Counted from the first letter of the stretch, positions 26,209-39,406 are shown. The stretch is DNA of 64,000 nucleotides from Progne subis subis (GCA_022316685.1 JAKJHU010000023.1:2591192-2655191), one strand, 5' to 3'. Notes: a model not told the origin generated them from the letters alone. Program-made: numbers and translations.

Positions 26209-29200
26209 GACTGTTACCAGCACCCAATTTTCTGTCCTGTTGTGTAGCAGTGAAGCTCTGGAGTTGTCTCCCAGCTGACCTTGGTGAGAGTTGTGTGCTG
26301 TGGAGGTGGAGTGGTTTGGTAGTGTCAGAAGAAGTATAGGAAAAGATTAATAGTCTAAGCTTATTTGAGGTTTTTTGTGGAAGAAAATAGAATTATAAAC
26401 AGTCTGCAAAACTTTGCTTCAGTAACTTTGGAACCTGATAGCCGAATTATTAAGTCAATTTTAATTTGCTAGTTATTTTCATTCTCTTAAAATCTCCCAA
26501 AGTCTTGCTCCTACACTTAGAGCTGGATCTATTAAATCAAAGCCAAAGCAAATCAGTGTAGAGAATAACAAATGCAGATATATTTGGAAAGGCAAGTCTC
26601 AGCCCAAACTCAGTAGGAGGTAGTAGGCTGATGACATAAGGAATATGCAGTGTAAATATGAATGTATGATAGCAACACAAAGTTATGTGGTACTAAGAAT
26701 TCACAATTTCACTGCCTATATGCCTCATTAGGTAGGTAATGAATTTCACACATTTCAGGACTTAAACTACCCAACCTACCATTTTGTTTTTGCATCAGTA
26801 AGTCTATGAAAGCATTAGTATATGAAAGCTGATGTACTTTAATAATGCTAATAGCATTCTTGATTATGTTCAGAGAAAGTAGAATACAATATCACTAATT
26901 TAATATCCCATTTTTAAATACAGGCACAGACATTTCTTCTGAAATAAATATTTTGTAGGCAGGATGGTTATTACAAAGGCGATCATCCATGAACAAAAAT
27001 TAGATACATAACCATGAATTATTTTCCTTTTAGTATCTTGAGTAACCAAAATCCTAGGAAAAAACCCAGACAAGCAGACATTTGGGCAAAGATAAATACT
27101 AAAATACCTAGTTGCCTCTGATTATACCTTGCAATGAAAAAAATACCAAAATCAGTGGGGTTTTTTGTCCTATTCAGTTCTTTGAAAACTTTCCTATAAA
27201 TTTTAAACAGGAACAATTGGATTACCTACATATTCACTCATCTAGTTAATCAGATTAGTGTTAATCCTGTGGCTTTAGTTTGGGTACTTCCCATCAGTCT
27301 AAATATAATTTCTAAATCTAATGTAAGTCTTCATAATTATATTATGAATGTTTAAGAAAGTAGCTAAATTCAATAATGCAGTACATATTTTCTACATGCA
27401 GCAAAGAAAAGAGAATAAATCAAACATTTTGAAAGGTGATTAAATCACTCCAGCAAGGAAACCCTCTGGTTTTTGTGGGTTTTTTTCAGTTAGTACAATG
27501 TTATAGTAAAGTTTTATTTTTATGCCATCCAAATGTTAGAGTTTCTGTAGAAAAAGGTATTTTAGTTAACTTCTAAGGGCATGTCCAAATGCATCCTGCT
27601 TCTGGGGTCATGGAAGAATCATTGCTGACTCTGAATTCTGCCAGAGTAGTGGGATTTTAGTTTTATCTATCCATTTCTCCATGAATGTCTGTTCTTAAGG
27701 ATCTGGTGACAACAAAGAGGTATCAAAAGATCATTTTCTAATCTGTCCATCTCTCTTGTCAATAGTTTGTATGTATGCAGATACATGTTTGTTTCTGTAG
27801 GTTTCTAGCAAAACTACAGTTACATTTGTTACCTATTTAGTACTAAATCCTAAAGAAATCTACATCTCTTTAGGGTAAGTGTTTATTTCTCACACCAGAA
27901 CTTTACAGATTGTATGATATTTTAAAATGCAAAGCAAATGGTCTTCCACATTGTGCATACCATAATCTGTTCCTTTTCTCATTTAGCCAAAAAAATTATC
28001 ATGAAATCTTCATTTGAGAGGTGATAAATGTTATATATATGAATACTTCTGTAAAAAGTTGAGAAAGTGGTGAATGCTTTCTGAGGACCTCTTTTCCAAA
28101 TATTAAACTCTTGTGTGCCCTTCTCAGTGCTCAGTCATGGAAATTATTTTTTGCTTGGCGTAAGAATCTAATTTCTTTAGATGTGCTACCAGCTTATTCT
28201 GGTCTCTAACTCCCACTCTCTATAGCAAGGTATAAAACATGCTTAACAGTGTTGAAGAATTATTCACTTGGTGCTTAGCAGAAACCACTTGACAGTTTTC
28301 AGTTCAGTCTGTTTGATCTGACGCTTCCAAAGGAACAGAGTGACCTTCATTAGTTTGAACATATGGAAGTGATTTTTAGATAAAAGAAAATAAGCTCTGC
28401 CCTAGTGAAACAAAACAAAATTAAATCAGATTTGCAATAGTTGGAAATAATTACCCCCCAAAAGTATCAAACTACAAAATAAGATTATGACTATGTGTGT
28501 TTATAAGTCAAACACATCTAAATCTCTTATTGCATGTCCTTCTTAAGCTCTGAGAGGGCAGGGAAAGTAATGTTCTTCCCCTCTAGACTTTCATGCCTTG
28601 GTCTGTCAGATGCATTTTCATTGCTCTTCATGACCCTCAAAAGACAGCTAAAGGCTCTGAGTGCTTCTTCTTCCTGGTTTCCTTTGCAATACTTTTATTT
28701 GTTCATAGAAACTATAATATTGCACAACAGTATAGATGATTGCAGCTCATTCCTTTTCCCCAGGTACTATTTATTCACTCGTTTAAATGCAGTTTAGTTT
28801 GAGCATATATTTTCTGTTTTGCCTAATTTTCCCGAAGAATAGGCTTTTTTAAAAAATCTGTCATTATATGTTATGATACTTTATGATAAGGACTAATATT
28901 TTTATAAATACCTTAATATATTAACGATGCATAAAAGCTACATCTGACATCTTACTGGCATAAGTGGCAGACTTCACATTAGGTAAATATTCTACCTTGC
29001 CACCCCACCATTAATTTGGGATTTATTGGCTAAATCCTCCCATCACTTTATTGACTACTGATGCATAAAATGTCTTGGATGACACAGTATTCATGTTTTT
29101 CCACATGTATGTAAAAGTGTTGCCTCACGTTTCTAAGGTCATTGTTTAAGAAGTACGACTTTTATAAGCCATTGGAAAAGGTCAAGAGAAATGCTTCTCT

Positions 29201-31425
29201 ATGAGGAAAGATGAAGGACAGCTGAAGCATAAATCACCACCTGAGCCAGCTGGCTCCAGCTGTTCTCTGCTGGGCACCGTGTCCTGTCCAAGTCCACAAT
29301 GATACAGGCAGCAACTTAGGGGATAACTGCTCCTGTAACTCCTTAAGTACTTCAGCAATTAAAAGAAGAAAGTTTTTATACTTATCCTCACTTGCCTCTG
29401 CATCTACTGTCCAAATGTTCTCCCTAGGCCAGTCTCACACAGATTCAGATTGTTGTAAGAACACAGACAGCATCTTTTTGTCAAGGGATGTTGTGTGATG
29501 GGCCTCATCAAAGTGATTCCTCTTTGAAAAATAAGATTCAAGACAGACACCTCCTGTTCTGGAAGGCAGCAGAAGAGAAAGTATAGCACTCGCAGAAAGA
29601 AATAATTGACAGATGGAGAATTTTAAATAAATCCATTCCTATTAAAAAAAAAAAAAAATCATTTATTTTCTTAGAAAAATACAATAATACAAAGCAAGGA
29701 AACCACAAGATAAGACAAACTTTAAGTGATATTTTAGCTGTGATTCCACTTAGGTTATTTACAGAAAACAGCCAAAATGGAAAAAAGTCAGGAAGTCTTA
29801 CATTTAGTGCATGGTTGCTGTTCTTGCAGAATGGTCTTTTAACCCTATGAAAACACTTTCTTTTTTCTCACAATTTGTTTATTCCTAATATGTGGAATAT
29901 TGTACTGATTAGTGGAAGAAAGAGAAAACTGTAAAAAAGGTGCAGCAACTTAGAATATTTATGTTTAGATCCATATTTTCTAGTTTCTCCATCATTCCAC
30001 TCATAAAACCTGCTCACTTAAAACTCTGAGAACTGGAAAAAACTGGAGTGTTGTACAGCTGCAAAAGTTTAACTACACTAAATTTAATATAGATAAATGC
30101 ATAGATTAGTAAAGAGCAAATGAAGTAAAATGAAATACATAACAATTAACTATCCAGAAGATGCGAAAGGAAGTATAATATTGGGCTGCAATTCAAACAA
30201 AAGTTAATCCAACCTGAAAAATCAGTGCATCAGCAGCTTTAGTAACATGGATTAATGCTGTCTGTAACTCTGCTGTTCTCCAGTTACATTCTGCAGCAGA
30301 TCAGACTGTATTAGTCTCTTTAGTCTTCAATTCCATGAAAATATAGTGAAAAAACTGCTTTTATAGGAAAATATCAATATATTGACAATAATGCTTTTGA
30401 GAAGAAATCTCCTACAGTGCAAAATTAGTGTAGTTTCTGTAATTTGTTGGATAAGGAAAGTAGAGGGTTTCTACCTCACAAATTCTGTTGCTATTCAAAA
30501 ACTTATTCACTTTTTTGGAGGGTGTACTAGATTCAATGGACATAGCAAACAATCATGCAATGAATACTTTTTTCATCTTTGCATAGGCTAAATACATAAT
30601 ATGTATGTTCTAGTAACATGAACGTTATTTCTCCTGTGACTGACAGCTTCCTCTCAGACTCCTTTTCTGTTTTTTCCATTGTAGTTATATTATAAACAGC
30701 AGAGAATAAACTTTCTTACTGAAGCTATATTTGTCAATAAGATAAATTGAGAAAATGTCATGAACATTTACAAAAAGAAAGAAATTAATTTTTGTTTGTT
30801 TCCCTATAATGAGTAACATAAAAAAAAATAAAAAAAACAAACTATAAAAATTTTTGTTAATAAACAAAACTGAATCTTAAGGATGCACTCTCCTTCACTC
30901 TCCTTCACTATGCATGTTCTTTCCTTGATATATGAAATTAATGATAACTACATTGAAAAATACCTGCCTTGTGTATGATTAAATGCTGCTTTCTGCTTTG
31001 TTGTTGCTTATAGTAAATTCAGTTCAGCAGAATTTCTTCTGTCCATTTTAGTATATAATCACTATTGATCAGCAAGGAAATAGTAGAGATAGAATAAAAG
31101 AAATTGAATAGCAACCTTGAAATTACATACTGGCAGAATCTCACCATGCCCTAAGTTACTCATTTGAGAGAGTTCAAATGTTTCAAAATTTGTTGAACTG
31201 TGGAATGGTTGGAGTCATGCTGGGATGCTTTCTAGTAAGCAAGCACAAAAGTTGTGCAGGTGAAGTACAATGAGGGCTTCTGCTGGAGCACCGTGACTGG
31301 GAAATGGATGGGGATTGGTTTTCACTTCAGGAAATAACCTGTTGTCTATATTTGCCTTTCTGACACTCAGTTTAGATTTTTCAAATATTTTTGTGGTTTT
31401 ATTTTCACGTAAAACTAGTTACTAA

Positions 31426-31449
31426 TAATGCATGTGGCCACATGCATTA
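31426..31449. repeat. 24-bp perfect palindrome with paired E-boxes
   Basis: The left half TAATGCATGTGG is followed with no spacer by its exact reverse complement. The symmetry axis lies between 31437 and 31438, and the first mismatch is 31425/31450. Inside are two E-box-like hexamers, CATGTG and CACATG, arranged symmetrically around GGCC-type sequence, plus two ATGCAT words. No mobile element was recognised around it. Confidence 0.85.
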
Positions 31450-31766
31450 ATGAAATATTTCTTTTCATTAAGGCTGTAAAGAAAATTCTGTCCTCATTTT
31501 TTCCAGATTTCCCCTTTTCAATCAGTAAAAATCTCCTTGAAATAATTGCTAATACTGATTCTTACAATAAAGATATTATGCTGTTGTCAAATTTAGGGCA
31601 AGGAAGGAAAGGAAGAAAATGGGTAACAACAAGTACATGCCAAATTAAGACACTGGGCTTTGAAATGCAGAAGGCACAGGACCTATCTGTAATGAACAAT
31701 GTAAACTGAGGTTCTTCAGAAATTACTCAACTATGGGGGAAAAAAATACTTTTGTCATTGTTAGTA

Positions 31767-31813
31767 GGTTTTTTTGTTGTTGTGGGGTTTTGTTTGTTTG
31801 TTTGTTTGTTTTA
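31767..31813. repeat. G/T-rich tract with (GTTT)n
   Basis: A T run, GTT units, a GGGG and about five GTTT units follow one another without A or C, forming a low-complexity, strand-asymmetric tract. Confidence 0.85.
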
Positions 31814-32257
31814 AATTCTCGCGCTTCAGTTATATTGACAGTATATATGGAGCCATTGTTGTGACTAGCTAGGTGTTTCCAATGTGTAGTCACAGTATGT
31901 AGAGCAATGATATGTAAAGCATAAAGATTAGAGTATCATTTCAATAATAGGCTATTATGATGAAGAGTGTAGTAAGGAAAGTTGCATTACTTTTTTCTGG
32001 CAAAACTTACTATTTTTCATTCATATTAGATGTTCTTACTCCACTTTCAGGTTATTTTTTCATACTTGCAATAACTTCTGGTCCAATTTTGTTTCATATA
32101 TATATTAATTTATTGAATATTATTTATTGAGGGGCTTAAATTCAAGGTAGTAAATTGTAATAACATTTTTTTCTTTAGTTTTCCAAAACTTATGCAAATT
32201 CATGTTTCTGGAACAATTACTTCACATGCCATTGGTTCTTCTATTTTTCTGGGTTTG

Positions 32258-32832
32258 GAAGGAGCAGGGAGATCATTCTTCCCCTGTACTCGGCACTGGT
32301 CAGGCCACACCTTGAGTGCTGTGTCCAGCTCTGTCCCCTCAGTTTAGGAAGGACGTTGAGACGCTTGAGAGCATCCAGAGGAGGCAACGAGGCTGGTGAG
32401 GGGCTTGGAACACAGACCCTGTGAGGAACAACTGAGGGAGCTGGGGTTGTTCAGCCTGGAGAAAAGGAGACTCAGAGGTGACCTTATCACTCTTTACAAC
32501 TCCCTGAAGGGTGGTTGTAGACAGCTGGGGGTTGGTCTCTTTCTCCAGGTAGCAACTGACAGAACGAGAGGACACAGTCTCAGGCTGCGTCAAGGGAAAT
32601 ATAGATTGGGCATTAGGAAAAAGTTTTTCATGGAAAGAGTGATAAAGTACTGAAATAGTCTGCCCAGGGACGTGGTGGAGTCACCATCCCTGGAGGTGTT
32701 TAAAAAAAGACTGGATGTGGCACTTGATGCCATGATCTAGTTGAGGTGTTAGGGCATGGGTTGGACTCGATGATCTTGAAGGTCTTTTCCAACTTAGAAA
32801 TTCTGTGATTCTATGATTCTGTGATTCTGTGA
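32258..32832 (+). mobile_element. CR1 LINE 3' end, sense, with 8-bp tail repeats
   Basis: This is a 5'-truncated CR1 covering the end of ORF2 and the 3' UTR. The DNA blocks 'cccctgtactcggcactggt', 'ggttgttcagcctggagaaa' and 'ggacgtggtggagtcaccat' are close to young avian CR1 copies. It ends in about four ATTCTRTG units (near 32798-32832). The + frame at 32396-32653 still reads like the CR1 reverse transcriptase C-terminus ([20 protein letters not shown]) until a stop. Low decay suggests it is younger than the other CR1 copies here. An antisense LTR follows about 78 bp further on. Confidence 0.96.
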
Positions 32833-32910
32833 ATGGCATCTTTCTAGGCCTGTCTTCCTCATTTCAAGTAAGGGTGATAAAATTTTACAAGAAATTGATT
32901 TTCCCTAAGC

Positions 32911-33459
32911 TGAACCCATTAATCCCAGCCAGCAGCCAAGCCCCACAAAGCCACTCGCTCACTTCCCCAGCAGCAGGATCGTGGAGAGAATCAGAAGGGT
33001 CAAAATAGGAAGACTGAGATAAACACAGTTTAATAGGGAAAGGAAATGCCAGGCACAAAAGCAAAGTAAAACAGAATTCATTCAGTGCTTCCCAGGGCTG
33101 GGCAGGTGTTCAGCCATCCCAGGAGAGCAGGGTCCCATCACATGTAATGGTGACTTGGAGAGACAAACTGCATCACTTCAAACATCTCCCGCTTCCTTCT
33201 TCTTTCCCCCACTTTATATACAGAGTCACACATATCCTGATGTCACACAGGAATATGATTTGTGTCACCTGTCCTGGCTGTGTCTCCTCCCAGCCTCCCA
33301 TACACACCAGTCTCCTCACCAGTGTGGCAGCATGAGAAGCAGGAAAGGCCTTGGCTCTGTGTGATAACAAAAACATCTCTGTATTGTCAACCCTGTGTTC
33401 AGCACTAATCCAAAACATAGCCCCAGATTAGCCTCTGGAAAGAAATGTAACTAAACCAA
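32911..33459 (-). mobile_element. Solitary endogenous retrovirus LTR, antisense
   Basis: The segment starts with TG and contains, in antisense order, blocks typical of a family of LTRs abundant in songbird genomes: 'aagccccacaaagccactcg', 'gataaacacagtttaatagg' (which holds the complement of the poly-A region), 'caggtgttcagccatcccag', a 'ccactttatatac' TATA region, and 'aaaaacatctctgtattgtc'. A 6-bp direct repeat CTAAGC lies immediately outside (32905-32910 and 33460-33465), as expected for the target-site duplication of a class II element. The right edge could be off by a base or two. No gag, pol or env sequence is adjacent, so it is a solo LTR with no coding capacity. Family name not assigned. 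Confidence 0.88.
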
Positions 33460-34314
33460 CTAAGCCCAGCCCAGTCTTAAAGCGTCTGGCTGACACCATG
33501 GTGACTTTAAGGATATTATAAAGTCTTGGCAGCAGAAATAGCCCTTCTAAAAGCTGTAGTCAGTGTCAGCCTGAAAGAACTTTGGACTGAGATTCCTCAT
33601 TGTTGTTCTATAAAACATGCTTAAATACATCAATAAACCTATCCCCAGTAGTATCCAGTCAGAAAAAGCTTTTTATAAGTTTCAGTACCCTTGCACAAAC
33701 CATCTATGATGTTCACAATTTAAAAATTGTCTCCTACTGTCCAACATGATTTAATAACAATTCTCTGACCTTTCTCATCTGCAGTCAGTAACTCATTAGC
33801 TGCAAGAGAAGGGATTCATGGGTTCCTGGGGTCAGTTCTAACACAACATGCACTCAAATTATGTTTCCTGAACTTTTTTGTGTGACATAAACCTCTAAGT
33901 GTCATAGACCTTTCGTTCTGTGGGAAGCATCCTACTAAAGCATGAACATGAACAAAATACATCCTTAAGAGATACTGATTATGCTGTGGTTTTCATTTTG
34001 GAAGTGAACCTCACTAAGTTTTAGAGCCTTGGGGTTTTTGCTATTCAAAAGTCGATCAAATGGCAACATCATTTAGAAATTGCAAATATATAGTAATGAA
34101 AGAATTTTAATGTTGCATTAAATTCAGTGATATTGTCACCATTATAAAGGCTTCTCTAATAAATAATTTATACATATTTTCTCATAAATAGGCACTTTTT
34201 TGTACACTCTACCTTAGAAAACCAGATTAATTACGTAGATATCATGGTTTGTTTAACCACAAGTGAAGTACTTTGTTAATTGGGTTTGGTCACTCACTGG
34301 GGGAAGAAAACAAC

Positions 34315-34354
34315 TTTTTTTTTTTTTTTTCCTTCCATATATATATATATATAT
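34315..34354. repeat. Poly-T run plus (AT)9 microsatellite
   Basis: Sixteen T residues, a CCTTCC spacer and nine AT units form a likely length-variable locus. Confidence 0.9.
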
Positions 34355-36540
34355 GCTATTCTGTTGAGGGAGCTAAACCAAGTATTTTCACAGAGAAATG
34401 GGAATTGTTTTTCATAGAGTGGGAGCCTGTGCATTCATAGTCACTTGTGTAAATGGGCTCCTGGGGTATCCTGAATGCAGTTTTCATTATGCAGCTTCTC
34501 TGTCCTCTTGGGTGGGAGAATTGGTCATCATGGAATCCCAGGACTGTGGTGTCTGATGAGAAACTTAGTCTTGCTGCAAAAAGCACAGACCCTGGAGGAA
34601 GACTGCTAAATATCTTACATGCAAACCTCATGAGATGTTATGGAACCAATACATCTATAAATATTTTGATTTTTGGTGGTAAGAAATATCAGCCTTTCTT
34701 TATGAAAAGCAGCTCTTATGAAAAATTGATATAACTGTAGATCCAGCTTTCCTTTGAAACAGAGGGTTTTCATTCATTTCTTAATCCTCTCACCCCTGCC
34801 AAAAAAACCCACCAAAAAAATACCCAAACTACCCACAACAGCAAGGAAACTTATAATAAAACAAAAATGGGTGGGATTTTTGTAGCTTGTGTTTTCTTTT
34901 TCATGGGCAGCTGGCACAAACAAACTGTTGTACTTCTGTTTGCAAAGTACGAAAATCTCCAGTTTGCCAGGAATCAGAAGATATGAATGTCTCAGAGTCA
35001 AAGGGGGAAGGAGCTCAAGTAATGATTAGCAAGACATAGGTGGCAGCTGTTGCCAGTGACATTGTGGAAGGTGTTTAGGCAGTGTTTGTCCCTAAGCCTC
35101 CAGCACAACCTTGAGCCATGTGCTATAGCCACAGAAGAGAGATTTTGCTCAAGCAGCTCGCTTCTGTTATTCACCCTACCTGAAGTCTACAGCCTCTTTT
35201 TGTTGTTTCAAGAGTACTCTAAAGCTTACATCAGAAATCCTCACCCAGAGAGGGCACAGAAATGAGTTCTTTTGTGACATGAGTATACAGCTTCCTAAAA
35301 CAAGGGGTTAGATTTGCTTCAGATTAAATTTAAGCATTTGCACCTACCCTTGTTGTGCCCTGATGGTGCTTTATGTGTTCTACTTGTTTCTTCAGCTCCT
35401 TTTGCTTTTCCTTTGACTTTAACATGCTGCTATGTGTGCTTACTCAGCTTTTCTCCCTAGGCTTCAGCAGGGAATGCTGAAAGGTTTTCTTCTCTCTCTC
35501 TAAACCTCAGCTGGGCCCATGGAGAGATCTTTATCCTTTCTTCTGGAAGAAGGAAAAGCACTGATAGGTGGAAGTCTCTTTTCCCTGCTGAAGCATTTCT
35601 CATCCAGGTCTTCAGGATGCACCATTCTGGAATCAGCCTTGCAGTGAGAGATGCAGTGTTGGAACTACCAGTCAATGAATATTTCAATTGCTATCTGATT
35701 ACTCCAGGAATCTCAGTTCCCTTCCCTAGAAGGCCTGTGAATTTCCAATGTAGTGATGGAGTCTTCAAGAAAATACTGAGAATGTATTTTTGTGCTGACT
35801 AATCTCTGAGAATTATGTGTGTGTATATATATATATGAATGTAACACTTATTCCTTCATGCATTGCACAGGTTTTACTGTTTGTGGAGTTTGGGAGTTTG
35901 TTGTTTTTTTGGGTTTTTTTGGTTTTTTTTTTTAATATTGTGTCAGGCCTCAGCTGCTTGGACAACTCCGTCTATTGGTGTTTTTATGCTACTATGGATG
36001 AGCCTGGTGCTGGATGCTAGCCAACACTTATTATCAGTGATTTTACTGATTCTTAAGTTTCCAGAAGTCACATTTCTTTCAAATAGTGGATGAAGCTCAT
36101 TGTTATTTTCTATTTATCATGAGCATATGAGAAAGTTGTTTAGCCTTTGCAGTTTGCTGATATTTCCCTTAATGAAATAAGAAAGTACAGCCATTAATTA
36201 TATCTTGCAATAAATCTTTAACTAATATTACTCTAGTCCCTAAAGGACTTGTTCTTCAGGAAATCCTTGTGTTGTTTTTTTAAGAATGAAGGATTATTGC
36301 AGACACTTTTTCTCAAGTGTGGTCCTATTTCATGTGGGTTTTTGAGGCATGAACTTGTCATTTCTTGCTGCATATGCATTGAAACACATGCTGTGTGTAA
36401 CAATGCCATACTGCGTGACCCAGAACAGTTTATCAGTTCTTTTTTGTTGAAATAAACTTTGATACAATGGTGTTTTAAAAATACAGAAGTTTTCTGATAT
36501 GGTCAGTTCTAGAAAGATTTTAATATAACTTTTCTTCCCT

Positions 36541-36598
36541 TTAAAAACACAATTAAAAAAAAAAAAAAACCAGAAAAAAGAAAATATAAAGAAAAAAC
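36541..36598. repeat. A-rich tract just upstream of exon 53
   Basis: A runs broken by C, G and T end about 40 nt before the exon 53 acceptor. The pyrimidine tract proper lies between it and the AG. The tract occupies the zone where the branch point would fall or lie just upstream. Confidence 0.8.
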
Positions 36599-36639
36599 TT
36601 TTAAGTAATTCAGCTTTTGTTTCCTTTGTGTTTCACCAG

Positions 36640-36851
36640 TTGAAAAGATACAGAGCCAGTGGGATGAAGTGCATGGATACCTCCAAAGTCGGAGACAGCA
36701 GCTTCAAGAGATGTTGAAGGATTCAACGCAGTGGCTGGAAGCTAAACGAGAAGCTGAGCAGGTTCTTGAACAAGCAAAAGCTAAGCTTGAGTCATGGAAA
36801 GAAATTTCCTACACCGTGGAAGCTTTGAAAAAGCAGAACACAGAACTTAAG
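36640..36851 (+). CDS. DMD: Dystrophin exon 53 (spectrin repeats R20/R21)
   Basis: This 212-nt exon supplies the last two bases of the Ile codon shared with exon 52 and then 70 codons, ending in phase 0 at ...TELK. Segments such as SQWDEV, EMLKDSTQWLEAK and AKLESWKE match mammalian exon 53 closely, and the length is the same as in human as I recall it. It covers the end of one spectrin repeat and the first helix of the next, including the conserved Trp residues of the repeat core. The acceptor TTTCACCAG is strong. The donor is AAG|GTCACT, with C at +3 and C at +5, clearly weaker than the other three donors here. The frame runs a few codons into the intron before a TAA. Skipping this exon would shift the reading frame. 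Confidence 0.97.
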
Positions 36852-39406
36852 GTCACTACTGAGTATTAAAATATTTCCATTTGAGTTAATGAAGTTGTTA
36901 AAGAAAATGTCCTCTATCTGTTGTCCTCTAACTGTGGGCTGTATACATTGCAAAAAATCCACAGCAAATCAGAAAGAAATTAACCTGCAAAGTCTAAAAT
37001 ATATGTCACATATTCCTTGAATTTGAAACTGGTCATAACAGTCATAACAAACAGCTGGCTGATCTTGCAGGAGGAATACCTACCTTTTTAGCACAAGTAT
37101 TCCACATCTGTTCAACAACAGCCTCAGAGCACTGGTACTGCAGATTGGGAAATCCTGTACTATTGGTGTGGCTGTCTATGGGTCTGCGCTGCTAATGAAG
37201 CTGTAAAGGTTTTTATGGAAGTAGTTGAGAAAACAGGAAAAAATCCCAACTGTAGCAAACTAAATGGATATATTTTGGATATCAAACATTTTAGACTTGC
37301 CACAAGATAATCTCACCAGCTTCAACCTTGACAGGTTATTAACTGAAAAAAAAAAAAAAACCCTGAAATGGCTGCTCTTGTGGTTTTAGCATGCATGTTG
37401 CATTGTTGCACACATTATGGTGCTTAAGTGTGTTAACTTATATAGCTGAGCTGTTCCTCAGGTAGAAAATATTCCCTGATGCATCAGTTTTTAAATTTCT
37501 TGTAATGGAAACAGTCATACTTTGGTGACATTCTTCATGAATAAATTTTGAGAACAGCTGTTTAAGATTAATAATATCTCATTTTCTAGTTGGGGAAAAT
37601 CAAGATTGAAACCAACCAATTGATCAGACTTTTAAGGTGACTCCTGCCTCTGTGGGAAAGAGTTACACAAGTATTTTGTGATATAGTCTCCTCTCTTGCC
37701 CACCAGATTTTTGTAGGGTTTTTTTAACTCCTACCACTCAATTTTTGGTTCAAGTTTGTGTACTTAGAGCAGTCCTATTTACATAGCTGAATGGTAATGA
37801 ACTGCTGTGAAGAGTTCATGGGGTAAGGTCCTCATCAACAGTTTTCGCTGCCAGAGGAAGTATATGTAGAACTTCATGATTGGTTCTATAACCTCCATCA
37901 TCAGTTAGTTATTGCATTTAGAAGTAGATGCAAAATCTGTTAAGGTTTTTGCTTGCCTTTTTTTTTTCCTTTGCTTGCTTGTAAGATGCATAAAAATGTT
38001 CATCAGTCCATTGTTCTAGGGCTGAGCTGAGGTTAGATTTTCTCATTTAAGATTGTTCCGAAAGGGTCATTTCTTGGGAAGGGTAGATTATGGTAAACAA
38101 GGGCAATCAGTCACTGATGTATTGGAAAGAGTTATAGATCATGTGTAGTACTGTCATTCAGCATAGAGGACTCCCATTTGTCACTGTCTTCCTGCAGAGA
38201 TACAGTCCTGGCTTCTGCCCAATATTTGTTTAAAAAAAAAGGAAAAGCTTCAACATAGTCAATGTCTCAGCTCTGCAAAGACTCAATTAACAAAAAAACA
38301 GTTCTGTGCAAACACTGTCTTATGTCAGAGTATTGGAGTGTCTTATGTTTGGAAAACAAATTACTTAACTAGGAAAATAATTGAAAATATTGCTTTAGAA
38401 ATGGATTTTTTGTCCACTTTTTTTACAAGAGTATGTGAAGTTGAGACAAGGTCCAGATATGAGTGTATGCTCTATGAAAAAAACTATAGGGTTGTTTGGA
38501 TCAACATTTTCCATGGAGAGAAATAAGAATATGCCTTTCTTCTCCTCCACCACCAGAGTTCTAGAGAAAGAATAATAATGTAGTTATTCACAAAATAAAT
38601 CTCTACATATAAACAGAGTTTGGGAATGGAGACCTGCAGATTCCTTCACCTTTTACTTTAGAAGCACTTGGGCTATCTGTATCCTCAGCCATTCCCACCA
38701 GTCTGGATCCAATGAGATGGATGTGTTGTGTCAATCTACATTAACCTATAATTTTAATTTCAGTGTCTCAGCTAGTCCATCTTAATTTGTGGCCTCCTGA
38801 TGATATGAACATCAACAAGCTCTAGTCTTCCGGGGCTGTTAACTTTTATTTTTTTGGTTTTGCCTATAATTTCTTCCTCAAGTCTAGAAGAAAGTCATCT
38901 CTGTCTTAGAGAATGGGGAGTAGGAGGGGTGGGGGAATTTATTTTTTTATTCTCCCTTCTCCTTTTTGTGTTTCTTCTGTGCCAGCCTTCCTAGAGGAAT
39001 TTGTCTGCCAGTAATTCCTATTGTGTCAAGTCCTTCATCAAAGCTTCTCAGATGTGACAGCATCAGCTGTTTTGTTCATGCTTGAAATAAGGGGTCATGA
39101 AGTCTAAGGAAAATGGAAAAAAATTTTTGATTTAGCTGCTTTATGTTTCTGCTGTATGGTATTATCTAAACTGAAGGACCTAGAAATACATCAAGTTCTC
39201 AAAATAAATGCTTTCCAGGCTTCTGTGCCAAACACATATATTTTGATGTTGTGCCCCGAAGATGTAGAGTAAGTAGGCTGTCTTTTGGCTTGCTGTTACG
39301 CTGATGAAGAGGAAGCTGTAATTTCTATTCATTTGCTTTGAGGGAAAGAGAGAGGTCAGTGCGAGACTTAAGAAATTCTTCAGGCTTACTAATTTTGCCA
39401 GCTTTT

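Larger units (their letters stand above)
13986..36639 (+). other. DMD: Dystrophin intron 52 (22,654 nt)
   Basis: This complete intron runs from GTAAGT to a strong pyrimidine-rich acceptor (TTTCACCAG). It holds CR1 fragments at 23752-24025 (antisense), 25325-25785 (sense) and 32258-32832 (sense), an antisense LTR at 32911-33459, three inverted repeats (15472-15491, 26189-26208, 31426-31449), a C-rich block (16075-16620), and several simple repeats. Open frames in it, including overlapping ones of 144 and 152 codons at 16064-16680, have no recognisable domain. I see nothing I can name in 17.4-23.7 kb, 26.3-31.4 kb or 33.5-36.5 kb beyond AT-rich intron. As I recall, the human intron is about twice as long. 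Confidence 0.93.
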
